From an uncultured Porphyromonadaceae bacterium (GTDB lineage: Bacteria > Bacteroidota > Bacteroidia > Bacteroidales > Muribaculaceae), in the NCBI GenBank assembly GCA_947175455.1, contig CAMWMW010000166.1:1-5130 (forward strand): a stretch of 5,130 nucleotides of DNA. The letters are read 5' to 3'. A model generated the notes under the pieces. That model made no database searches and was not told the origin of the DNA. It saw only the letters and a program-made list of their open reading frames with translations. The position numbers were made by a program, and so were the translations under genes. The stretch's first letter is position 1; each line of letters begins with the position of its first letter. Positions 1 through 5,130 of the stretch are shown piece after piece.

Positions 1-65
1 TTTATCGCCTATATAAAAAATAAACCAAAACGTAACATAAGAAAAAATTTATTATAATTTTTTTT

Positions 66-107
66 AAAAAAAACCAGCCAAATAATAGCGGGGCCGCGTT
101 TTTTTTT
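66..107. terminator. Possible weak, bidirectional intrinsic terminator
   Basis: An eight-A run (66-73) followed by C74 can pair with G98 and the T run that starts at 99. The enclosed loop holds a G/C-rich core (GCGGGGCCGC, 88-97) that can fold into a three-pair stem with a four-base loop. An A-tract, a GC core and a nine-T tract (99-107) together resemble a terminator working in both directions. The only GC stem is very short, so the structure would be weak. The gene it might terminate, to the left, is outside the window. Confidence 0.3.
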
Positions 108-257
108 GCAATTTTTCCAAATAAGAACGCGACACCTCTAAATATCTAAGTTGCCTTTATTAAAGAATTTCAAGTCACTAAAATGGTAGTTCAGACATTT
201 CAACTATTCTAATTAAATTATTATTATTCAGCTATATAGCACCTTTATGACAAATAA

Positions 258-287
258 GTTGCAGAATAAGCTTACAGTCTCTGCAAC
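258..287. repeat. 8-bp perfect inverted repeat upstream of dnaA
   Basis: GTTGCAGA (258-265) and TCTGCAAC (280-287) are exact inverted copies separated by 14 bases. The spacer contains a small palindrome, TAAGCTTA (267-274), which is not concentric with the outer arms. The structure could be an RNA stem-loop if transcription starts further upstream, or a site for a dimeric DNA-binding protein. It ends about 105 bases before the dnaA start and one base before the next dyad. The geometry is seen directly; the function is inferred. Confidence 0.5.
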
Positions 288-288
288 A

Positions 289-303
289 ATTTGATTATCA
301 AAT
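289..303. promoter_or_regulatory. 15-bp odd palindrome, candidate operator upstream of dnaA
   Basis: ATTTGATTATCAAAT is a perfect dyad of two 7-base arms around a single central T at 296. Its size and symmetry suit a homodimeric helix-turn-helix regulator. It contains TTATC, the first five bases of the DnaA box, but the rest (AAAT) does not match CACA, so binding by DnaA itself is not supported. It lies about 90 bases before the dnaA start, a sensible place for transcriptional control. In such AT-rich DNA short palindromes can arise by chance, although 7 of 7 paired positions next to a second dyad is notable. Confidence 0.4.
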
Positions 304-392
304 AAGTATAGCCATAATAAAAATTGCAAACATTTAACCATTTTTTTTTATGGAATTTTTGTTATTATTTTGTAGTCCAATCTGAGAAAACA

Positions 393-1784
393 ATGGAGAT
401 GGACTTTCAAAATAAATGGAATAAATGCCTTGAACTGATAAAAGACAATATCGGTTCCGATCGCTTCAACACGTGGTTCGCATGTGCGAAGCCTATCGCA
501 TTTGCAGAAAACCGTCTCACATTGCGGTTGCCTTCATATTTCTACTACGAGAAATATGAAGATGACTTTTATGAAATACTGTCCAAAGCGTTGAAACGCG
601 TTTTCGGTCAGCAGATCAGACTCGAATATGAGGTAGATGTCGTCTCAAACGACAATAGCGCCAAAGTCAAGCTTGAGAGTCCTCAGCAGTCTCACGTTCT
701 AAAAAATAAGCTTGTAAATTCCTACCATAACACTCCAATAGAAAAACGCGAGCCGAATTTTGACCATCAGCTCAACTTTTCTTTGAACTTCGAGAATTAT
801 TGTGTAGGCGAAAGCAACAGGTTGCCGGTCACAATTGCCGAGTATATCGCTGATAATCCCGGGAAACCTGAGTTTAATCCGTTCTTCCTTTATGGAAATG
901 TCGGAGTAGGGAAGACACACCTTATCCAGGCAATCGGAATCCGAATAAAAGAACGGAATCCGAATGCAAAGGTCTTGTTTGTGCCTATGAAGCACTTCCA
1001 GACTCTCTATGCGCAAGCTACAATAAACAAGGATGTGCCCGGATTCATAAACTGGTTTCAGATTATGTATGTCATCCTTTTTGATGACCTTCAGGAATTA
1101 TCCAACAAGACAGGTACGGCAGAAGCTCTTTTCCCTATATTCAATCACCTCCAGCGCAATCGCAAGAATATTATTTTCACATGCGACCGTCCGCCAATGG
1201 AGCTTGATGGAATCGCCGACAGACTTATCGACCGCTTCAAATGGGGAGTGGTGGAACCATTGCCGAATCCGGACTATCAGCTTCGCAAAAAGATACTTGA
1301 TTTCAAATCCAAAAAGAACGGTCTTGGTTTGCCGGAAGATGTAATAGATGCAATTGCTACTGAAATAGATGGATCTGTCCGCGAACTTGAGACTATCGTC
1401 AACGGTCTCCTCACTCGGTCCATTGTCAAAAACGCTCCGCTATCAGTTGAACTTGCAAGAGAGGTGATGAGTCATGTTGTCAAGAGAACGGAACGCAAGC
1501 CTATAAACTTCGACATGATTGTGGAGACAACCGCTGAGTATTTTAATCTCAATCCGGATGCCATATTCTCACAAAGCCGTCTGAGAGACATCGCAGATGC
1601 CAGACAGATGATCATGTTTCTCTCTCACAAGCACACACAGCTGTCATCTCCTGCAATCGGTGCCAAACTTAACAGGAAACATGCCACAGTGCTTCATGGC
1701 ATATCCTCTATAAAAGACCGGTTGCAATTCTCAAAGGAATTGCATGATGCTCTTGAGGCAATAGAAAGCGAGTTGTTGAAATAA
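393..1784 (+). CDS. dnaA: Chromosomal replication initiator protein DnaA
   Basis: DnaA is the cytoplasmic AAA+ ATPase that binds DnaA boxes at oriC, forms a filament with ATP, opens the duplex and helps load DnaB helicase. All four domains are visible in 463 residues: domain I (about 5-85, WNKCLELIKDNIG...FNTWF), a variable linker to about 126, the AAA+ core (about 127-340), and the DNA-binding domain IV (about 370-463). The core has Walker A GNVGVGKT (168-175), Walker B VILFDDLQ (227-234), sensor I FTCDRPP (262-268), an arginine finger in DRF (R281) and sensor II VRELE (R330). Domain IV has ARQMIMFLSHKHT and the signature RKHATVLHG (428-436). ATG 393 is chosen because it puts domain I at the family position. 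The frame stays open upstream to a TTG at 324, but that would add 23 hydrophobic residues not found in the family; ATG 399 is also possible. Two oddities are that the signature has Lys429 where Asp is usual, and that the core is somewhat divergent from Bacteroides DnaA. The stop abuts that of the opposing gene. Confidence 0.95.
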   Translation: MEMDFQNKWNKCLELIKDNIGSDRFNTWFACAKPIAFAENRLTLRLPSYFYYEKYEDDFYEILSKALKRVFGQQIRLEYEVDVVSNDNSAKVKLESPQQSHVLKNKLVNSYHNTPIEKREPNFDHQLNFSLNFENYCVGESNRLPVTIAEYIADNPGKPEFNPFFLYGNVGVGKTHLIQAIGIRIKERNPNAKVLFVPMKHFQTLYAQATINKDVPGFINWFQIMYVILFDDLQELSNKTGTAEALFPIFNHLQRNRKNIIFTCDRPPMELDGIADRLIDRFKWGVVEPLPNPDYQLRKKILDFKSKKNGLGLPEDVIDAIATEIDGSVRELETIVNGLLTRSIVKNAPLSVELAREVMSHVVKRTERKPINFDMIVETTAEYFNLNPDAIFSQSRLRDIADARQMIMFLSHKHTQLSSPAIGAKLNRKHATVLHGISSIKDRLQFSKELHDALEAIESELLK

Positions 1785-3962
1785 TCAGCACAAGTCCATT
1801 TTAATTGCATCCATGATCAGGTCTATTGTAAGTTTGTCAATACCCGCTTTTTCAAGAGCTGGGGCATCGGCTTCGAATGCAGACTGAAAATCCTCAAAAC
1901 CGTTACAGGCTGATTTCTTGTATAATACAGTTGCTTCCTTTATATTGCCGGAAGCCAGCTTGACATGAGCAGCATTCATGAAATCTATTGCAGTCGGGGC
2001 TGATTCAAGCAATTTCTCATAATAAGAACAACTTTTTTCATAATTGCCGTTAATAAATTCAGTCCATCCAATCGCACGCCATATAGCTGCATTATCCGGC
2101 TTAAGATAATTTGCATGATAAAATGATCTCAAGGCACTGTTGATATCTCCTGCTTCAAGATTCGCGTATCCGGCGTTCATTATCAGCGACACGTTGTCAG
2201 GATCTGCAAGCAAAGCTCTCGAATAGTATTCAGCCGCTGCTGCATAATTGCCGTTTTTCTTATTGATAAATGCGAGTTTCTTAAGCAACCATGTTCCAGA
2301 ATCACCGAGCAATTCGGATTTACGATATGCGGCAGCAGCCTTGTCATATTGCTTCAGAGCCTGATACGCATACCCTATTTTCTCCCAATAGGAATAATCA
2401 TCTTCCAAGGTATTTTCTATCGCCTTGAACAATTCAAGAGACTCTTCGTAGTATCCACGTTTGAAATAGAATTCACCTATCAGTTTTATGATTTCTTCAT
2501 CTGCCATCATATCTCCGACAACAGGAAGGTCAAGGAAATTGAATGGTTCTGAGAATGGATCATCAAACTCGCTTTTTTTTCTGAAAAGCCGGAAGAATCT
2601 ATACAACTCCCGGATAAAGGCAACAGCAGCCTTGTTAAATTCAGGTTGAGATTGCTTTTCAAGCAATTCGGCAGACTGTTCCATCATCTGAGACAATTGC
2701 TGCTCGAGCTGTCCTGTCATAATACTCCTTTGATGTTCCGGCATGGTGGAAAATGCAAAAACAAGAGAATACTTGTCGGAATCACATATATTGGCACCCA
2801 ATGTAAGCATGGAATCAAGAGATTTGCGACTGAAGGAATCCAGATTTACATCAGGATTATTGATGTCAAAAGGAAGAAACCATGAGTTTACATTGTTGAA
2901 AAACGGAAAACCTTTAAGATTGGAAAATGTCACCATCATAAGATCAGCTCCTTCAGACTGCATCTCAGTGAGTTCTCTCATTTTATCGGCAATGCCGTTT
3001 TTCTCAAGTATCTCCTCCCATTCCGGATTATTGTCAAGCATTCCGGACTCGAAATCCATTGCGGATTCCTTCATTTTTTTCAACACATCCGGCTTTAGTT
3101 TCATCAATTCGGGAATAACTTCATCTCTCATTTTTGCCGTCACTCTGTCTGTGTCACGCGTTCTTATAATCTCCTTGACAACACTTCTAAGGCGGCTGTA
3201 CGTAACCAATGAATCCTGCCATAACCGCAGTCGGGCTATAATTCTGTTGTCACATACTATTCTTTTCCGGTGTTTGCGCAGGGCAAACACTATTCCGACA
3301 AGCGAATACGCTGATATTTCTTCTGATGCTGCATTCTCATAAATATCTATAAGCGATACGAACTTATCACGGTCAAAATATTCCAGCAAAGACAATGTAA
3401 TGGCTGATATCAGATAGCATGCCATCTCAGTCGTACTGGTTTGATTGATTTTTTCTGCCATAACACCGCACATATCCTTGTCATTGCGGATTGTCCAGAC
3501 TGTATCAAACAACTGACGCATGAGATTATTCTTATCAACAAAGATCGAACGGACATCCGCCTCTACCGCCTCGGCAAGACTTAGTTTTGCCTCAACTTCT
3601 TTCAGACGATTCCATAACACTTCAAAACGCAGATTTCTATGTCTGCATATCCTTGCTGTGGAAAAATATACATCCGGGCTGTCAATGACAAGTTTATCAA
3701 GAAGAATATCATTCGCAATTTCCCTTAATGACGCTAAAGTTCCGTCATATACATCACGGCGGGTTTTGTCTTCTACACCTTCAATAAGGTAGTGCACCAT
3801 ATAACCGTAGGTCTGGCGAAGCCTTTTCAGGTTGTCTGCAGCCCTGTAGTTCTGCTCTTCCTGCGCTATATTCTCCAGAATAACGAAAGCATCGGCGACA
3901 TGATTCCCATCAAGCAGTCTGCCTACTTCAATTATCTTGTCTTTTATAGATTCCAAAGTCAT
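1785..3962 (-). CDS. Tetratricopeptide-repeat protein with unassigned N-terminal region
   Basis: This is a 725-residue protein, probably cytoplasmic: there is no signal peptide and no membrane segment. The C-terminal part holds about six TPR units in 34-residue register from about 489 to 692. The clearest are 523-556 (Trp526, Gly530), 557-590 (Pro588), 591-624 (Gly598, Pro622) and 625-658 (Trp628, Gly632, Pro656). NGNY recurs at 570 and 638, exactly two repeats apart, encoded by an identical 13-base stretch. TPR arrays are protein-binding scaffolds. Residues 1 to about 480 are mostly predicted helical by eye (for example LKRLRQTYGYMVHYLIEGVED), with a Gln/Met-rich, possibly coiled-coil stretch near 405-440. 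I know of no named domain for this part; similar TPR proteins occur in Bacteroidales, with no known role that I can state. ATG 3962 is the only reasonable start, since an in-frame stop lies 21 bases upstream. No Shine-Dalgarno and no good promoter are visible. It is transcribed towards dnaA, so it is not in an operon with it. Confidence 0.88.
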   Translation of the reverse strand: MTLESIKDKIIEVGRLLDGNHVADAFVILENIAQEEQNYRAADNLKRLRQTYGYMVHYLIEGVEDKTRRDVYDGTLASLREIANDILLDKLVIDSPDVYFSTARICRHRNLRFEVLWNRLKEVEAKLSLAEAVEADVRSIFVDKNNLMRQLFDTVWTIRNDKDMCGVMAEKINQTSTTEMACYLISAITLSLLEYFDRDKFVSLIDIYENAASEEISAYSLVGIVFALRKHRKRIVCDNRIIARLRLWQDSLVTYSRLRSVVKEIIRTRDTDRVTAKMRDEVIPELMKLKPDVLKKMKESAMDFESGMLDNNPEWEEILEKNGIADKMRELTEMQSEGADLMMVTFSNLKGFPFFNNVNSWFLPFDINNPDVNLDSFSRKSLDSMLTLGANICDSDKYSLVFAFSTMPEHQRSIMTGQLEQQLSQMMEQSAELLEKQSQPEFNKAAVAFIRELYRFFRLFRKKSEFDDPFSEPFNFLDLPVVGDMMADEEIIKLIGEFYFKRGYYEESLELFKAIENTLEDDYSYWEKIGYAYQALKQYDKAAAAYRKSELLGDSGTWLLKKLAFINKKNGNYAAAAEYYSRALLADPDNVSLIMNAGYANLEAGDINSALRSFYHANYLKPDNAAIWRAIGWTEFINGNYEKSCSYYEKLLESAPTAIDFMNAAHVKLASGNIKEATVLYKKSACNGFEDFQSAFEADAPALEKAGIDKLTIDLIMDAIKMDLC

Positions 3963-4045
3963 AATAAACGGATTTTCATCTTACATAATGAGGATATGAA
4001 GACATCACTCTCTTATAATCAACAAATATCACGCCAAAAATTATT

Positions 4046-4076
4046 TTTGATACTTAGGCAGAATGTATTAATTTTG
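4046..4076 (+). promoter_or_regulatory. Bacteroidota-type primary sigma promoter
   Basis: TTTG (4046-4049) is followed after 19 bases by TAATTTTG (4069-4076). This fits the Bacteroides primary sigma factor consensus (-33 TTTG, 19-21 bases, -7 TAnnTTTG) at every defined position. Transcription would start near 4083 and run rightward into the DUF4293 gene, leaving a leader of about 105 bases to ATG 4188 or about 160 to ATG 4245. It lies in the divergent region between the TPR gene and this gene. It is the only full match I found in the non-coding parts of the window. Confidence 0.7.
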
Positions 4077-4090
4077 TGTTATGATAAGTA

Positions 4091-4140
4091 GGCAGTGTCC
4101 CTGTTCGCCGGAAGGTCAAATACGGACAAAGCGTGCTGTC
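4091..4140 (+). other. Possible folded 5' leader of the DUF4293 mRNA
   Basis: Just after the predicted start of transcription, GGCAG (4091-4095) can pair with CTGTC (4136-4140) with one G-U pair. Inside that, GTCC (4097-4100) pairs exactly with GGAC (4124-4127). The apical part, TTCGCCGGAA (4104-4113), can close a three-pair stem with a four-base loop. The whole is a nested, bulged hairpin about 50 bases long. It has no run of T after it, so it is not an intrinsic terminator, and I recognise no known riboswitch class. The pairing is modest and could be chance. Confidence 0.25.
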
Positions 4141-4244
4141 ATAAATTGTCTTCGATTAGCTGAAGATATTTAAGTTGAAAACATTACATGAATAATTTTC
4201 AATCCGGGTCAGACCGGACACAGTTTAACAAAATATTAATACAT

Positions 4245-4715
4245 ATGGTTATTCACCGTTGGCAATCTGTATTGCTGTTTATTACGGTTGTGGCTATGGC
4301 TGCTTTTTCCTTTCTGTCGCTCGGTCAGCTTCAGCTCCCTGATTTCACACTTAATTTCACAACCCTCGGGTTTTATATCGAAGGTATCTCGACCAACGGC
4401 AGCGCATCCGGGTTTTATATGCACACATTCCCGTTTTTCATAGTATCGATCATGAGTGCGATCATACCTTTGATAAATATATTTCTTTTTCGCAATTTGC
4501 GTCTTCAGAAGAGCTTGTGTCTTATTGGAATATTGTTCATATTGGCAGCCGCCTCAATAGGATGCGGATATGGCTACTGCACCTTTGCAGACACACATGT
4601 GTCATGGTCATCGTTAATAATCGCGCCACTTCTTGCACTTATAGCGACTCTTATGGCTTATACGCGAATCAATTCTGACCAAAAAATGCTTAAGGCTGTT
4701 GACAGAATAAGATAA
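4245..4715 (+). CDS. DUF4293 family integral membrane protein
   Basis: A small inner-membrane protein of 156 residues with four predicted transmembrane helices: about 8-26, 64-82, 91-111 and 120-140. A polar segment of about 37 residues (27-63) lies between helices 1 and 2, and a charged loop RNLRLQK (83-89) between helices 2 and 3. DUF4293 proteins from Bacteroidota typically begin M-I-Q-R-x-Q-S/T and end with a charged tail such as D-R-I/L-R. Here the start is MVIHRWQS and the end is DQKMLKAVDRIR, both good matches. The family has no established function, so none is assigned. ATG 4245 is chosen because it matches the family start; the frame also opens at ATG 4188, which would add 19 hydrophilic residues (175 in all) and cannot be excluded. 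A strong promoter match lies upstream at 4046-4076. The gene ends 12 bases before the stop of the opposing comEC-like gene. Confidence 0.8.
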   Translation: MVIHRWQSVLLFITVVAMAAFSFLSLGQLQLPDFTLNFTTLGFYIEGISTNGSASGFYMHTFPFFIVSIMSAIIPLINIFLFRNLRLQKSLCLIGILFILAAASIGCGYGYCTFADTHVSWSSLIIAPLLALIATLMAYTRINSDQKMLKAVDRIR

Positions 4716-4727
4716 TAATATCAGTTG

Positions 4728-5130
4728 CTATTTTTCAATGATACAGTGCAACGGCGCATCGATACGCAATGAATGGCAATCGACTCCCAGCCTCACGCTT
4801 TCCTCAAGATATTGTTTTTCCTTTTTTCTCCTCACAGAAGGATGAATGATTACTTTCCGGGGATTGAAAACACCATTGACATATTCGACATTTCCCTTGT
4901 ATCCTCCGGCGATAATGAGATAATCACATTCACCGGGGGATACATAATTTTCAGGCAAGACACAATCTACAGCAATAATACTGATGTTTTCCATCTTGAC
5001 TGAAGACAGCTTCCCTTTATCCATCCTGATTGTTTTTTCCGTCAAACCGTTCTTTATATTTATGGCAACATCACGATATGTGTCTGTTATGATAAAACTT
5101 CCATCGGGCACGGTTCCGGATTGAAACGGG
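4728..5130 (-). CDS. comEC: ComEC/Rec2-like DNA-uptake channel protein, C-terminal fragment (5' end outside window)
   Basis: Only the last 133 residues are visible. The frame is open to the right edge (PFQSGT precedes the GTG at 5111), so that GTG is an internal Val codon, not a start. ComEC is the inner-membrane channel that passes single-stranded DNA into the cytoplasm during natural transformation; its membrane part would be encoded to the right. The visible part resembles the soluble C-terminal tail of Bacteroidota ComEC: C/I-D-Y-L-x-I-x-x-G-Y-x-G-x-x-E, here CDYLIIAGGYKGNVEYV. It continues with F-x-P-R-K-V-I-I and then a basic stretch leading to YLEESVRLGVDCHSL, where the family has K-x-E-C-x-x-L-G. 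That tail is related to metallo-beta-lactamase folds, but no HxHxDH metal motif is seen here. The assignment is from remembered family patterns on a fragment, so a different membrane-linked protein is possible. The stop is TAG at 4728-4730, converging on the DUF4293 gene. Confidence 0.65.
   Translation of the reverse strand, partial: PFQSGTVPDGSFIITDTYRDVAINIKNGLTEKTIRMDKGKLSSVKMENISIIAVDCVLPENYVSPGECDYLIIAGGYKGNVEYVNGVFNPRKVIIHPSVRRKKEKQYLEESVRLGVDCHSLRIDAPLHCIIEK

Larger units (their letters stand above)
1..392. other. AT-rich non-coding region upstream of dnaA
   Basis: No credible coding sequence is present on either strand; the longest ATG-started frames I can trace are peptides of about 9 to 15 residues. 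The first 75 bases are almost pure A/T and include a perfect 16-base palindrome of eight T then eight A at 58-73. A short G/C island follows at 88-98, then runs of T. Two inverted repeats lie at 258-303, described separately. I found no exact DnaA box (TTATCCACA) and no good Bacteroidota promoter (TTTG, 19-21 bases, TAnnTTTG), so the dnaA promoter cannot be placed. A nine-T run (341-349) lies in the presumed dnaA leader. A replication origin is possible from position and base composition, but no cluster of initiator sites supports it. Confidence 0.6.

Noticed and set aside
113..121. TTTTCCAAA, one mismatch from the DnaA-box consensus TTWTNCACA; also TTATCAAAT at 295-303
   Set aside because: A single imperfect site and one poor site in AT-rich DNA do not make an origin. 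No cluster and no exact box were found in 1-392, so oriC is not annotated.
247..294. 15-codon frame (MTNKLQNKLTVSATI) upstream of dnaA
   Set aside because: It is very short, overlaps the inverted repeats, lacks a ribosome-binding signal and has no way to be told from chance.
324..392. N-terminal extension of dnaA from a TTG start, adding 23 hydrophobic residues
   Set aside because: DnaA domain I begins close to the ATG at 393, the extension resembles no DnaA N-terminus, and its DNA has the composition of the non-coding leader.
699..1016. 105-codon open frame on the - strand within dnaA
   Set aside because: It is antisense to the dnaA linker and Walker A coding region, with no start signal and no family resemblance.
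2039..2255. Identical 13-base direct repeats (CATAATTGCCGTT at 2039-2051 and 2243-2255)
   Set aside because: They are 204 bases apart, exactly two 34-residue TPR units, and encode the same NGNY motif; this is protein repeat structure, not a separate DNA element.
2743..3342. 199-codon open frame on the + strand inside the TPR gene
   Set aside because: It lies wholly antisense to a well-supported TPR gene and its translation is Ser/Ile/Leu-rich with no recognisable motif; it is a shadow frame.
3792..4091. 99-codon + strand frame spanning the start of the TPR gene and the intergenic promoter
   Set aside because: It overlaps the TPR coding start on the opposite strand and the consensus promoter; composition and sequence do not look like a protein.
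4728..5111. Complete small 127-residue protein starting at GTG 5111
   Set aside because: The frame stays open to the window edge and the content matches the end of a much longer ComEC-like protein, so the GTG is an internal Val codon.

Overview
The window looks like chromosomal core DNA from a member of the Bacteroidales (Bacteroidota), most likely Muribaculaceae or a relative. This rests on four things. The DnaA has a domain I that reads like Bacteroides DnaA (WNKCLELIKDNI). There is a DUF4293 membrane protein, a family known mainly from Bacteroidota, beginning MVIHRWQS and ending in DRIR. A gene fragment at the right edge has the C-terminal tail typical of Bacteroidota ComEC. One promoter matches the Bacteroidota primary-sigma consensus (TTTG, 19 bases, TAnnTTTG) exactly, while Shine-Dalgarno sequences are absent or weak. 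The taxonomic call is made from remembered family patterns, not from a search.

Layout, left to right. Positions 1-392 are a very AT-rich non-coding stretch with a possible weak terminator (66-107) and, closer to dnaA, two adjacent perfect inverted repeats (258-287 and 289-303). dnaA (393-1784, +) encodes a complete 463-residue replication initiator. A 725-residue tetratricopeptide-repeat protein (1785-3962, -) converges on it with the two stop codons directly abutting. A 282-base divergent intergenic region (3963-4244) carries the promoter and a possibly folded leader for the next gene. The DUF4293 four-helix membrane protein follows (4245-4715, +), and after 12 bases a convergent, 5'-truncated comEC-like gene (4728-5130, -) runs off the right edge.

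The genes do not form one pathway or operon. Neighbours alternate in strand (+ - + -), so every gene is its own unit or belongs to one that starts outside the window. dnaA starts replication. ComEC imports single-stranded DNA. The other two have no established function. I see no mobile element, CRISPR array, tRNA, rRNA or defence system, and no convincing undescribed system. The most useful leads are the paired dyads ahead of dnaA, the altered DNA-contact signature in its helix-turn-helix, and the unassigned 480-residue N-terminal region of the TPR protein.
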